Positions 52,953 through 62,391 of a stretch of 64,000 nt of DNA are shown piece after piece. The translations under genes were made by a program, and so were the position numbers. The stretch is from Trichodesmium sp050015995. GTDB taxonomy: Bacteria; Cyanobacteriota; Cyanobacteriia; Cyanobacteriales; Microcoleaceae. The notes under the pieces were generated by a model. That model had not been told where the DNA came from. It saw only the letters and a program-made list of their open reading frames with translations, and ran no database searches. The DNA lies in assembly GCF_050015995.1 (NCBI RefSeq), contig NZ_JBNHEP010000067.1, forward strand, positions 8,770-72,769. The letters run 5' to 3'. Positions within the stretch are counted from its first letter, which is position 1; each line of letters begins with the position of its first letter.

Positions 52953-53462
52953 TCATCGCTTTAGGGTCACTTCCAGATTTTTGAGCAGAACATCGTCTGG
53001 TTGAGATGCTATCCACCAAATCAAGGTAAAACCAAAAACAAATGCCAACCATGTAATAGCGAAAGCTAAGACAAACTTTATTGAGCGATGAATTCCGAAT
53101 GACAGAGTTGATGTTGCAGGATTTTGTGGGCTGTATCGAACCTTTACTGACGAAGCACTCTCTAGTTTATTGAGAATATCTTGGTGTGCCTGTCTGCCGC
53201 TACTAGAAATATATCCAAATGCCAATCGGGAACCAGTATATGTTCGACCCATAACAGAGTAACGATATTCAACCTCTACTCCATAAGTTGTGCCATCGCT
53301 ATCTGAACTCTCACGAAGAGACATATTAGTAATTGTGCCTGTTACAGATGGCCAATTAGAAACTTCAACTGATTTCTTGGCAGAGTTGATACCATACCCA
53401 AGCATACCAAACCCAACAGCGAAAAAGATGCTGATAAATAGAGGGAAAAAGAGCTTACTCAT
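52953..53462 (-). CDS. DUF3592 membrane protein
   Basis: 169 residues from ATG 53462; the frame is open to 53507 but the shorter start puts a membrane helix (LFFPLFISIFFAVGFGMLGYG) at the N-terminus. SWPS-like NWPSVTGTITN, then VEVEYRYSVMGRTYTGSRLAF and VRYSPQNPATSTL are the DUF3592 beta domain, followed by a second helix. Function unknown; found widely in bacteria. Confidence 0.82.
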   Translation of the reverse strand: MSKLFFPLFISIFFAVGFGMLGYGINSAKKSVEVSNWPSVTGTITNMSLRESSDSDGTTYGVEVEYRYSVMGRTYTGSRLAFGYISSSGRQAHQDILNKLESASSVKVRYSPQNPATSTLSFGIHRSIKFVLAFAITWLAFVFGFTLIWWIASQPDDVLLKNLEVTLKR

Positions 53463-53534
53463 AGTATATGTCAAAGTTTGTATAGAAGTCAGCATGGCTA
53501 CAAACATTTTTTACAGCCTAACTATTTATCATAT

Positions 53535-53979
53535 AGTAAATTATAAGTATTTTGTGGAACAACTCTGAGAAGAAAAGTCTTGAATATTGAGCTAAGGAAT
53601 TTACAGCAGTTTCCAGTATTGAAGCAGCAGTCAGCAGTCAGCAGTCAGCAATCAGCTTTTCACGGTGTATAATGGGGGATTCTTTCCCCCCACGCAAAGC
53701 GCACCACTAATTTTTTCGCTCCTCTTGTGGGGGACCGTTACCCTCGGATTTTTAGCTGAAGGCCGTAGTTACGACCCAGGAGGCTAGCTAAATGCTGTTT
53801 GCGTAGCATTCCGTAAGGAAAAGCGAGCTAGCTAGTTAAGGATGAAATCTCTGTAGTGCGGGCATCTTGCCCGCTATTAGTAGACCAACGCATCTAAAAT
53901 GGTGCGTTACGACGGATTGTTAAATGCTTTTCACAGTCTCATTTTAGCTGTCTAACGCACCCTAGTGGACCGTTTCATC
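53535..53979. repeat. Left copy of a segment duplicated around the IS630 element
   Basis: 'atagtaaattataagtattttgtggaac' to 'tttacagcagtttccagtatt' (53535-53620), and 'aaggatgaaatctctgtagtgcgggcatcttgcccgct' with a family F copy (53838-53979), match 55565-55793. A 215-base insert with AGCAGTC tandem units and 'ggaggctagct' separates the two parts on this side only. Confidence 0.8.
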
Positions 53980-54044
53980 TAAAATGGTGCATTAGAATAG
54001 CCAGCCAAAAGTTACTCTTGCTAAGACAAGCGATATAGCTGCCG

Positions 54045-55403
54045 CACTTGCTCCGCCAACGCTAAAATAAGCAATTAAGCAATCTCGACTGTTTCAGCTA
54101 AAATAGCCCCATAGAATAGTCAGCAATGGAGGACAATAGTTATGGGAAGAGGTCGGAGAGCTAAAGTATATCTGACGGTAGAACAGAAAGATAACCTAGA
54201 AAAAATCCCTCGAAATGGTTATGCGCCAGCTAAAAAAATTCTACACGCTCAAATTCTTCTGATGTGTAATGAAGCCGTTACAACCAACAGAAGCTGGACA
54301 GATGAAGAGATAGCTGAGGCTTTAAATATACATAGAAACACAGTGGGACGGGTTCGCCAAAGATTCCTGAGCAAAGGGGAAAAACCTGCCCTGGTGAGAA
54401 ATTCTCGCTCCCTACCACCCACAGCCCCAAAAGTAGATGGGGCAACTGAGGCGCAAATTATTGCCTTGTGTTGTTCTGATCCACCAGAAGGCAGAGCGGA
54501 TTGGACAATCAGATTATTAACTTCAGAGCTTCAAGAGCGGCAAATTGTCACTGAAATTTCTTGCTCAACTGTGTGGCGTACTCTCAAAAAAACCAATTAC
54601 GCCCTTGGAAAACCCAAAGGTTTTGCATCCCAGAGAGAGACTTAGCCAGAGAAAGTCTCACAAATGGAAGTCGTTCTTGATCTTTATAGCAGTGTTCACT
54701 CCTCTGAGGAGCCATTAATAAATATGGATCAAGCCTCTGTACAACTTCAAGGACATCTCTACGAAACCATTCCCATGAAATCAGGACAAGACAAGAAAGA
54801 AGACTATCACTATACTCGTGAAGGAGTACAAGCCTGATTCATGTTTTTTGCTCCTAACAGAGGATGGCGACGGGTGAACAACCCAGACAGTCGGACTCGA
54901 ATAGATTGGGCAGAAGAAGTACGACAATTATTGGATGTGGACTACCCAAATGCTCGAAAAGTCAAGTTAGTTTGTGATCATCTCAATACCCATAATATCG
55001 CTTCTCTCTATGAAGCATTTCCGGCTCCAGAAGCCCACCGTTTAGCTCGAAGATTGGAAATTTACCATACTCCTCGCAATGGCAGTTGGTTAAATGTAGC
55101 TGAGATTGAACTAAGTATTTTATCAAAACAATGTTTAGACCGAAGAATTTGTAGCAAAGAAAAATTAGAAACAGAATTAATTGCATGGCAAACCGAACGT
55201 AACCAAACTGCCTCTAAGGTGAGCTGGCAATTTTCGAGTGATGATGCCAGAGTTAAACTTAAACATCTTTATCCGGTTTTTGAAACTGCCTAATACCCAA
55301 TAATTATTACCATCAATTCAATAGCGATCGCTTGTTTTTTGATGACTCTTTTTAGCGATCGCTTGTTTTTAGCTGTCTCTTTTTAGCGTTGGCGGAGCAA
55401 GTT
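54045..55403 (+). mobile_element. IS630-family insertion sequence, inactive
   Basis: Subterminal inverted repeats: CTTGCTCCGCCAACGCTAAAA at 54047-54067 and its exact reverse complement at 55381-55401 (21 of 21). The transposase gene lies between. Two HIP-rich 'gcgatcgcttgttttt' units precede the right repeat. Target duplication not resolved. Confidence 0.75.
54142..55293 (+). pseudogene. IS630 transposase with two in-frame stops
   Basis: One frame from ATG 54142 to 55293, broken by TAG at 54643-54645 (probably a former CAG) and TGA at 54838-54840 (probably a former Cys codon). The helix-turn-helix (WTDEEIAEALNIHRNTVGRV) and the DDE residues remain: INMDQASVQ, VCDHLNTH and NGSWLNVAEIELS. Point mutations alone inactivated it, so the copy is young. 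Confidence 0.88.
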
Positions 55404-55564
55404 GTACTGCGTAAGTCCAGTAGGGTGCGTTAACGGAGTGTAACGCACCTTATTTTTCATTGCTCGTTTTTCAAGAGTTTTTCAACTGATTTTAATGGGA
55501 AAGGACTCAATCCCAGTCAATATTCAAAGACTTATAATAGAATCTTTCAAGTTCTAATTTCTCT

Positions 55565-55795
55565 GTATAGTAAATTATAAGTATTTTGTGGAACGACTCT
55601 CAGAAGAAAAGTTTTAATTGTTAGACCAAGAAATTTACAGCAGTTTCCAATATTAAGGATGAAACCTCTGTAGTGCGGGCATCTTGCCCGCTAGTAGTAG
55701 ACCGACACATCTAAAATGGTGCGTTACGACGGATTGTTAAATGCCTTTCACAGTCTAAATTTTAGCCGTCTAACGCACCCTACTGGACTCTTTTC
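55565..55795. repeat. Right copy of the duplicated segment, with family F element
   Basis: Continuous version of the left copy: 'atagtaaattataagtattttgtggaac', 'tttacagcagtttccaatatt', 'gtagtgcgggcatcttgcccgct', then GTGCGTTACGACGGATTG to GTCTAACGCACCCTACTGG. It lies 60 bases downstream of the glmS stop (glmS reads toward it). Confidence 0.8.
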
Positions 55796-55859
55796 CTTTT
55801 TTTAACGTCCGAGTATTTCAACAGAAGATACTGATAACTGATAACTGTTCACTGAAACC

Positions 55860-57761
55860 CTACTCCACCGTCACCGACTTTGCCAAATTCCTCGGCTGAT
55901 CCACATCCAAACCACGATGAGCAGCAATATGATAAGCTAACAACTGCAAAGGAATAACAGTCAACATCGGCGACAACAACTCATCCACCGCAGGCACCGC
56001 CAACACATTATCAAACACATCCGCCTCCGTACTTTCAGGAGTCACCCCAATTAACTGTGCATCCCTTGCTTTAGCCTCCTGAGCATTAGAAAGCACCTTC
56101 TCATAAACCAAACCAGGCATAGCGATCGCCACTACAGGAACCTTATCATCCAACAAAGCGATCGGACCATGTTTCATCTCACCTGCTGGATATCCCTCGG
56201 CATGAATATAACTAATTTCCTTCAGTTTCAAAGCACCTTCTAAAGCAATTGGATAATTAATTCCTCTGCCTACAAAAATAAAATCTTGAGTGTCATTAAA
56301 CTGATGAGCAAAATCTTCAATTTGACTATCTTGAGCTTCTAACATCTGTTCCATCTGTGCCGGAATTTTTTGTAAACCATTAATAATTTCTGCAATTCTT
56401 TCCCCAGATAAATATTGTCGTTGCCATGCTAAATCTATGGCTAAAAAATAAAACGCCATTACCTGTGCCACAAATGTTTTAGTTGCTGCAACCCCGATTT
56501 CAATACCTGCCCGAATATCAATAATTTGATTAACTAAATTAGCAATAGAACTTTCTGCCCGGTTAGTAATTCCTAATAATCGTGATGTAAATTCGGCAGG
56601 TTTATCTAAACGACGCTGTTGTTCCATTGCTAAAGCTGCTAAAGTATCAGCCGTTTCTCCAGACTGAGTAACACCAATCAAAAGAGTATTTTTTCTCAGA
56701 GGAGAAGGAGCATAACGAGCTTCCGAAGCATAATTTACTGTAGTTGAAATTCCTGCTAATTGTTCTAATAAATACTTGCCAATTAAACTAGCGTGCCAAC
56801 TCGTACCACAGGCAAAAATTTCAACCTGTTCTAAATTTTGATATAGGGATGAAGATAACTTTAAATTAGTGGGGGAAACAAGACTATTCATAGCATCCCA
56901 ATTACTATTAATATAAGCCTCTAAACAACTTCTAACAACATTCGGTTGCTCATGTATTTCTTTGAGCATAAAATGTTTAAAAATGTGTTTCTCAACTAAA
57001 GTCGGACTCCAGTTGAGAATGCGAGGAAGTTTATTAAGGCGATCGCCCTCAAAATTATAAACCTCCACTCCCAGAGGCGTTAAACGTGCTATTTCCCCAT
57101 TTTCTAAACTGAGAACAACTTGAGTATGAGATACAAGAGCAGGGGTATCAGAAGCACAGAAAAATTCCCCCTGACCTAAACCGATAGATATAGGTGCCTT
57201 TTGTCTAGCAACAATAATTTCATTCGGATAGTCTGCACAAACAACAGCGATCGCAAACGCCCCATCTAATTTATTCACAGTCTGACGCACTGCCTCTAAA
57301 AAATTTTCTCTGTTCCCCGTTTCCCACTTCGCATTTCCGGCAAAATTAGACAAAAATTCTGCAATTAAATGAGGAATAACTTCCGTATCAGTCTCAGAAA
57401 CAAATTTATGCCCCTGACTTTCCAATTCTTTGTGTAACTCCCGGTAATTTTCTACAATCCCATTTTGCACCACTGCCACTCGCCCGGTATCATCAGTATG
57501 AGGATGAGCATTATATTCTTCCGGTTTCCCATGAGTTGCCCAACGAGTATGACCAATACCAACATTAGCTGGCATTTCCATTTCTGCCAATTTTTCCCGT
57601 AGGTTGCACAATTTACCCTTAGCACGAACAGATTTAATTTGACCATCACAAACAGTGGCCAACCCTGCAGAATCATAACCCCGATATTCTAGTTTTTCTA
57701 GTCCCGATAGTAAAATTTCTGTTGCTGACTGGGTGCCAATATAACCAACTATTCCACACAT
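55860..57761 (-). CDS. glmS: Glutamine--fructose-6-phosphate aminotransferase (isomerizing)
   Basis: 633 residues, ATG 57761. The N-terminus MCGIVGYIG exposes the catalytic Cys of class II glutaminases; HTRWATHG follows. Two SIS sugar-isomerase domains (CGTSWHASLIGKYLLEQ, VTQSGETADTLAAL; later FVGRGINYPIALEGALK) and the C-terminal NLAKSVTVE complete it. Makes glucosamine-6-phosphate for peptidoglycan and lipopolysaccharide. No glmS ribozyme signature seen upstream. Confidence 0.97.
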   Translation of the reverse strand: MCGIVGYIGTQSATEILLSGLEKLEYRGYDSAGLATVCDGQIKSVRAKGKLCNLREKLAEMEMPANVGIGHTRWATHGKPEEYNAHPHTDDTGRVAVVQNGIVENYRELHKELESQGHKFVSETDTEVIPHLIAEFLSNFAGNAKWETGNRENFLEAVRQTVNKLDGAFAIAVVCADYPNEIIVARQKAPISIGLGQGEFFCASDTPALVSHTQVVLSLENGEIARLTPLGVEVYNFEGDRLNKLPRILNWSPTLVEKHIFKHFMLKEIHEQPNVVRSCLEAYINSNWDAMNSLVSPTNLKLSSSLYQNLEQVEIFACGTSWHASLIGKYLLEQLAGISTTVNYASEARYAPSPLRKNTLLIGVTQSGETADTLAALAMEQQRRLDKPAEFTSRLLGITNRAESSIANLVNQIIDIRAGIEIGVAATKTFVAQVMAFYFLAIDLAWQRQYLSGERIAEIINGLQKIPAQMEQMLEAQDSQIEDFAHQFNDTQDFIFVGRGINYPIALEGALKLKEISYIHAEGYPAGEMKHGPIALLDDKVPVVAIAMPGLVYEKVLSNAQEAKARDAQLIGVTPESTEADVFDNVLAVPAVDELLSPMLTVIPLQLLAYHIAAHRGLDVDQPRNLAKSVTVE

Positions 57762-58177
57762 TTAATTTTTTATTCTGACTAACTTTGACTATATATAATA
57801 CTCACTCAAAATTAGTTATCCCGTAGGATAGTTAGCTTTTTCTTTGCTATAGCAATTGCAGGTTTTATTAGGACATTCTCAAATTCTCCTATCTGAGTAA
57901 AGCTGGAGGTTGTATCATATCCGCTTGAATACTTAATTATTCTTAACTCCTCTAACTGACTCCTTAATATTATTGAAATTGAAATATTATCTTGACAAAA
58001 AAACAAAATGGAGTAGCATAACCACACAAATGCTATTTCTCAAATCAGATGGATGAGTAATCGCCGACGATTTTAGTAGAAGCAGCAAGTGAACATCAAT
58101 TTGTCACTTTATGACCTATTGTGTCGGTTTTCTCAAGTCACAATATTAAGCTCGAATATTCTAAACGGAGTTAAAAA
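57762..58177. other. Divergent spacer upstream of glmS and the collagen-like gene
   Basis: About 415 AT-rich bases, no repeat family recognised. An AACGGAG at about 58165 is the probable ribosome-binding site for ATG 58178. Confidence 0.5.
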
Positions 58178-58441
58178 ATGGTCCAACTAACAGTTTTGGA
58201 TAAGCTCACCCCATTTATAGAGGATGATTTGGAAGTTCCCGGTCCTCCAGGACCTCCTGCTCCAGTAGAGGGTGAATTGAGAATTCCAGGTCCTCCAGGT
58301 CCTCCCGCACCAGTAGAGGGTGAATTGAGAATTCCAGGTCCTCCAGGTCCTCCCGCACCAGTAGAAGGTGAATTGAGAATTCCAGGTCCTCCAGGACCTC
58401 CTGCTCCAGTAGGAAATTGCCAATCTGGTGGCGATCAGTAA
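58178..58441 (+). CDS. Short collagen-like Pro-Gly repeat protein
   Basis: 87 residues. After VQLTVLDKLTPFIEDDLEV come four PGPPGPPAP blocks separated by three VEGELRI spacers (48-base DNA units that are almost identical), then GNCQSGGDQ with a single Cys. Each block has only about two Gly-X-Y triplets, too few for a stable triple helix alone. The intervening LRI could pack or be a processing site. It lies 170 bases before a broken 2-oxoglutarate oxygenase gene, the enzyme class that hydroxylates collagen prolines. Could be structural, or a short peptide substrate (inference). Confidence 0.7.
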   Translation: MVQLTVLDKLTPFIEDDLEVPGPPGPPAPVEGELRIPGPPGPPAPVEGELRIPGPPGPPAPVEGELRIPGPPGPPAPVGNCQSGGDQ

Positions 58442-58608
58442 CATTCATCATTTTCAGTTCTTGATCAAAGTATTGCTGATTTTAAGGATGAAGTTGGTAG
58501 CTCTGGTAAATTTAAGCGGGTTGCAAATTATGGAATGATACTGCCAAAAATTGCTTCTGAACTTTTCTCCAATCCAAAATCATCCGTTATTGTGCAACGC
58601 TAATTTAA

Positions 58609-59160
58609 GATTTATTGAATTATGTGTTGCCAAAAGAATCAGATTTTGTCCCAGCAGTAGTATCGAATGAGTCAGCCACAAATAGATTTAAAAATCACGA
58701 AAATCGACGTGCTTTAGTATTACAATCTTTTGCTAAATTCGAGGAATTAATTGTTTAAAAAATTCAAGAAATTTTGCCAGATGTGTTTACAACATTAAAT
58801 GTGCCGGAATTTTCAATTAGTAAATTTGAAACTCAGTTAACCGCCCATAACGATCGGAACTTCTATAAGACTCATGTTGATAATCAATATCCTGTTAATA
58901 CAAGAGTTATTACCTACGTTTACTATTTTTATCAAGAACCCAAAGCATTTACAGGTGGAAATTTAAGAATTTACGATAGTAAAATTCAGGGAAAATATTA
59001 TTCAAAAGCTGATACATTTAAAACCATAGAACCAGAAAATAATAGTATTGTATTTTTCTTCAGTAGTTATCTACACGAAGTTTTGCCAGTAAGTTGTCCA
59101 TCTCAAGCTTTTGCAGACAGTCGCTTTACTATTAATGGTTGGATACATCGTACTAATTAG
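58609..59160 (+). pseudogene. Broken 2-oxoglutarate/Fe(II) oxygenase (prolyl-hydroxylase-like)
   Basis: In frame from 58609: LLNYVLPKESDFVPAVV, then FEELIV, a TAA at 58756-58758, and on through KIQEILPDVFTTLNVPEF to 59160. The iron site remains: THVDN (His and Asp), HEVLPVS (distal His) and FADSRFTINGWIHR (2-oxoglutarate Arg). Stops also lie just upstream at 58606. A read from an internal start at 58774 would lack the N-terminal third, so it is probably dead. Confidence 0.75.
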
Positions 59161-59390
59161 GGTTTGCTGAAAAAAGCAAAGTGTGGGGAGTGTGGAGAGT
59201 GTAGGGAGTGTGGGAAGTTTGGGAAGTTTGGGGAGGGTGGGAAGACAGAGAAAGTAGGAGGAATAATTGTTCTTTGACTTTTCTGCCATAGTCACCCCAA
59301 AATTCTCACTTTTTGAGGGTAAGTGAATTGAAACAGGCGCACTTTTTTCGACGTTCAAAAGACCAAAACCTTTATTTACCGAATAATTAA
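59155..59390. repeat. Element family D, truncated copy
   Basis: Starts AATTAGGGTTTGCTGAAAAA, carries a GGGAGTGTGG-type minisatellite where the 41.7 kb copy has GGAGACA, then 'ttctgccatagtcaccccaaaatt' and GAAACAGGCGCACTTTTTTC. The far end is missing here, but a matching end (ATCAGCAAACCCTAATTA) sits at 60516-60533. Confidence 0.7.
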
Positions 59391-59448
59391 TAATTAAATA
59401 ATTCTCGTTTAAAGCCTCAATTCCTACAACCAAAGTCAGATACTGACA

Positions 59449-59646
59449 TCAGGAATTCTTCCACAACTGTTGTGCCCCCTTTTCGAGAAAATCTCCCAAC
59501 TTTGCAACCGCAATAGGTGGAGAGTCTTCCATCACCTGGATCGGTAGAAATTGACCCATCAGCTCTCTCATTGTTTCCACAATCTGGTCATTATTTGTAG
59601 TATATTTATCTACAAAATTAATTACTTCATTTGGATTGGGTGTCAT
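59449..59646 (-). CDS. Small protein, unknown
   Basis: 65 residues, ATG 59646. MTPNPNEVINFVDKYTTNND, then IVETMRELMGQFLPIQVMED, then PPIAVAKLGDFLEKGAQQLW. Two amphipathic helices around a Pro-rich turn. No family recognised. No clear ribosome-binding site and close to a repeat element, so moderate doubt remains. Confidence 0.4.
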   Translation of the reverse strand: MTPNPNEVINFVDKYTTNNDQIVETMRELMGQFLPIQVMEDSPPIAVAKLGDFLEKGAQQLWKNS

Positions 59647-59737
59647 AGTAAATTTCTAGGTGCGGGATAGATAATACCAAAAAATAGAGGGAAAATTATT
59701 AATTCCCTCTACAAAATTTTTAGTTATTATATTAATA

Positions 59738-59844
59738 AGGACTTGCTTGCGCAAAAACCGGGTTTATCGAGGAAACTTCGTGATTTGAAAAACAACAATC
59801 AGGAGAATAAACCCGGTTTCTTATTTGGGTGCATAAGTCCCGAT
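59738..59844. repeat. Inverted-repeat element, family J, copy 2
   Basis: 'aggacttgcttgcgcaaaaaccgggttta' and 'aaacccggtttcttatttgggtgcataagtccc' pair at both ends. About 105 bases. Confidence 0.7.
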
Positions 59845-59904
59845 CTAAAATTTTTCTACCCTCTATTAAATCTAAAATCAAAAAGCAATAAAGGGAAGTT
59901 AGTA

Positions 59905-60150
59905 TTAGTAAGCGATACCCATACTGCGAGTAGTTTCAGCACCAAGATAAACCCGGACACTCAAAAAGTCAGTGGGGCAAGCAGTCTCACAACGCTTACA
60001 ACCAATACAATCTTCAGTACGAGGGGATGAAGCAATTTGGCCTGCTTTACAACCATCCCAAGGTACCATTTCTAGAACATCTAATGGACAAGCACGGACA
60101 CACTGAGTACAACCGATGCAAGTGTCATAAATTTTTACTGAATGAGACAT
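59905..60150 (-). CDS. psaC: Photosystem I iron-sulfur center subunit VII
   Basis: 81 residues, ATG 60150 with GGGAG upstream. Two 4Fe-4S motifs, CIGCTQCVRACPLDVLEM and CIGCKRCETACPTDFLSV, bind clusters FA and FB on the stromal face of photosystem I, passing electrons to ferredoxin. The RVYLGAETTRSMGIAY end is that of cyanobacterial PsaC. Identical in length to the family. In the canonical chromosome psaC lies near acpP and fabF, as here. Confidence 0.98.
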   Translation of the reverse strand: MSHSVKIYDTCIGCTQCVRACPLDVLEMVPWDGCKAGQIASSPRTEDCIGCKRCETACPTDFLSVRVYLGAETTRSMGIAY

Positions 60151-60437
60151 GAATTAAATTCTCCCAACAAATTGATTTTGCCGTACCTGCTCAAAGGCAG
60201 ATGGGACAGCAAGTTTTATAAGCGAATTCTTCGACCTAGTTTACCTTACTGTTTCTCATCCTTGATAAACACTGTTGAAAAACTTAAAATATCTCAATAA
60301 TCTGATAGGGAGTAGGGAGTAGGGAGTAGTTAGGAGTAAGAATAAATGGGAGTTACAGAGGAGGTGGTTGGAAGAATCCCTAATCTGATAGGTGAGTAGG
60401 GAGTAGTTAGGAGCAAGAAGAAAAACCTTGATATTTG

Positions 60438-60500
60438 ACATCCTCCCCGGCCTAAAGGCACGGGGATTCCTACCGAGCCGTACCTCCTCGGCGAGGTAAA
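60438..60500. repeat. Terminal hairpin of an IS200/IS605-type element
   Basis: CCTCCCCGGCCTAAAGGCAC followed by GGGGATTCC forms a stem CCCCGGCC/GGCaCGGGG with loop TAAA, then 'taccgagccgtacctcctcgg'. Sequences of this kind mark the right end of TnpB-bearing elements in cyanobacteria. No tnpB gene adjoins it. Confidence 0.5.
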
Positions 60501-60534
60501 AAGCTTTTAGATTTAATCAGCAAACCCTAATTAT

Positions 60535-61440
60535 TCAAAGTCCCAACTTTTCTAATACTGGACGAGTTGAGACTACATGACGGTCTAATCCCAATTTTTT
60601 TGGAGAAATGCCTAAAGCTAAAGCTATTAATTGGGGTAAGTGCAACACTGGTAAACCCAACTTACGTCCGATCGCTTTCTCTACCTCTGGTTGACGGGAA
60701 TCTAAATTTAAGTGACATAAAGGACAAGGTGTTACCATACAATCTGCACCCTTGTCAATAGCTTCGCTCACATGATTTCCGGCCATTTGAAAAGCCTGAT
60801 TAGTAGCATAACTAGAAAGAGGCCAACCACAACATTGAGTCCGACCTCGATAATAAATAGGAGTAGCCCCGATAGCCCGAAACACATTTTCCATAGATTC
60901 TGGTTGATAGGGGTCATCATAAGGCAAATTAGTTTGACCTCTAAGTAAGTAGCAACCATAGAAAGCAGCACATTTAAGGTCAGAGAGTTTGCGGGTGACA
61001 TGATTTTGGATTTCTCCAAGACCATAATCTGCCACTAATGCCCAAAGTAGATGTTTAACCTCTGTACTACCTTGATAGGGAGAACAACTTTGTTTTTGTA
61101 AGAGGCCATTAATTTGTTCTAGGTAAGCTGGCTCAGTTTGTTGGGATTCTTTAAGACGCTCATCCACATGACCAATAACCCCTTGACAAGTGCTACAGTG
61201 GGTTAGCAATGGCAAATTTAGTTCCTCAGCCAAAGCTATGTTGCGGGCATTAACGGTATCTTCTAGTAGTTGAGAGTCTTCTTTAAAAGTTCCAGACCCA
61301 CAACAAGCAGCCTTTTTCAGTTCTATTAGCTCTATTCCCAGGGCTTCGGTAAGAGCTTGGGTAGACTGATAAAGCTCTCGGCAAGCACCTTGAGCCACAC
61401 AACCGGGAAAGTAAGCATATTTCAATGTTTGAGAAGGCAT
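60535..61440 (-). CDS. HdrB-like CCG-domain iron-sulfur protein
   Basis: 301 residues from ATG 61440; the frame is open to 61515 but the extra N-terminus (hydrophobic, no similarity) is unlikely. Two cysteine-rich (CCG) domains: YFPGC, AACCGSGTF and HCSTCQGV in the first; FYGCYLL, TQCCGWPLSS and PCPLCHLNL in the second. This is the heterodisulfide reductase subunit B family, which also includes the SdhC-like subunit of cyanobacterial-type succinate dehydrogenases. It may hold a non-cubane 4Fe-4S cluster. Partner subunits are not in this window. Confidence 0.88.
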   Translation of the reverse strand: MPSQTLKYAYFPGCVAQGACRELYQSTQALTEALGIELIELKKAACCGSGTFKEDSQLLEDTVNARNIALAEELNLPLLTHCSTCQGVIGHVDERLKESQQTEPAYLEQINGLLQKQSCSPYQGSTEVKHLLWALVADYGLGEIQNHVTRKLSDLKCAAFYGCYLLRGQTNLPYDDPYQPESMENVFRAIGATPIYYRGRTQCCGWPLSSYATNQAFQMAGNHVSEAIDKGADCMVTPCPLCHLNLDSRQPEVEKAIGRKLGLPVLHLPQLIALALGISPKKLGLDRHVVSTRPVLEKLGL

Positions 61441-61689
61441 GAGATTAACTAAATATAGGTATAGGAACAATATTATATAAACATGACTTATGATTGGTGA
61501 TATTAATTTTATCACTGTTTATAATATAAGTTTGTCATTTCTATAAGTAGTTAGCAAATGAAACAAGAAAATACTTTGACAACAGTAATAAGCTTGTGAT
61601 ATTTGTGAAAAGTTAAAGAAATCGATCGAAAAAACAGGATTGAAGTCTTTCCCTTCCTTGGGGGAGTTTTAATGGGGAGGGCTTGTAAC

Positions 61690-61830
61690 TGTTATCTATA
61701 ATCTAGCGATTCGGCGGGAAGTTCTCCCGTGACAGCCTGTGGACTGGATAACGCCAACTTTGCCAGGCAGAAGCAGGAAGAGAGCACACTATCAGAAAAT
61801 GATAGATTTTACAGATAGTTGTACGTTTCT
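61690..61830 (+). pseudogene. Decayed C-terminal tail of a TnpB-like gene, second copy
   Basis: YNLAIRREVL in one frame, then VTACGLDNANFARQKQEEST in the next. This resembles the end of IS605-family TnpB (the '...NAAxNLAxR...' region and variable tail). Similar to 38-120. The following 'aagaacggcattcaccag..gacatggagaaaagcg' is unassigned. Confidence 0.4.
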
Positions 61831-62072
61831 AAGAACGGCATTCACCAGACAAAAAAGGGACATGGAGAAAAGCGTAAGACTAACCCTAAGTTAGCAGAAG
61901 CCAATGAAGCTTCAACCCACTGCAGAGTTAACACTCGGTAGATATCCATCCCTTTGGGCACAAGAGGATGTTAACAAATATTCAATTGGCATAATTTAAG
62001 TGGTTAGCTTGAACCTAGTTTCGGATAATATTAGAAACGCAATATCTAAATTAAAGGTAAGGAGAAAATTCG
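61831..62072. other. Leader region of acpP
   Basis: No gene. AAGGAG at 62059-62064 is a strong ribosome-binding site for ATG 62073. No clear promoter boxes picked out. Confidence 0.5.
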
Positions 62073-62324
62073 ATGAGTAATGAAGACATTTTTACAAAAG
62101 TACAGAAAATAGTTAGTAACCAACTAGAAAAAGATCTCGAAGAAGTGAAACCAGAATCTAATTTTGCCAATGATTTAGGAGCTGATTCTTTAGATACTGT
62201 GGAATTAGTTATGGCATTAGAAGAAGAATTTGACGTTGAGATTCCAGATGAGCAAGCAGAACAAATTGCTACTGTCCAAGCTGCTGTAGATTATATTGAG
62301 AAGCAAACAACAGCAAAAGCATAA
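62073..62324 (+). CDS. acpP: Acyl carrier protein
   Basis: 83 residues. The GADSLDTVELVMALEEEFDVEIPDE region holds the Ser that takes 4'-phosphopantetheine (DSL motif). Acidic four-helix protein, carries growing acyl chains in fatty-acid synthesis. 67 bases upstream of fabF and surely co-transcribed. Confidence 0.98.
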   Translation: MSNEDIFTKVQKIVSNQLEKDLEEVKPESNFANDLGADSLDTVELVMALEEEFDVEIPDEQAEQIATVQAAVDYIEKQTTAKA

Positions 62325-62391
62325 TATTAAGATTGTCCCCAAAACCTGAAGTTTCTCCCTTCTGGGTGTGAAATTTTAGGAAAAGAAAATT

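Noticed and set aside
54841..55293. Independent 150-codon gene
   Set aside because: It is the C-terminal half of the IS630 transposase after an in-frame stop; its ATG has no separate ribosome-binding site.
58187..58451. Minus-strand frames opposite the collagen-like gene
   Set aside because: Reverse-complement shadows of the 48-base repeat; their Trp/Arg/Thr and Leu/Glu repeats have no sense as proteins.
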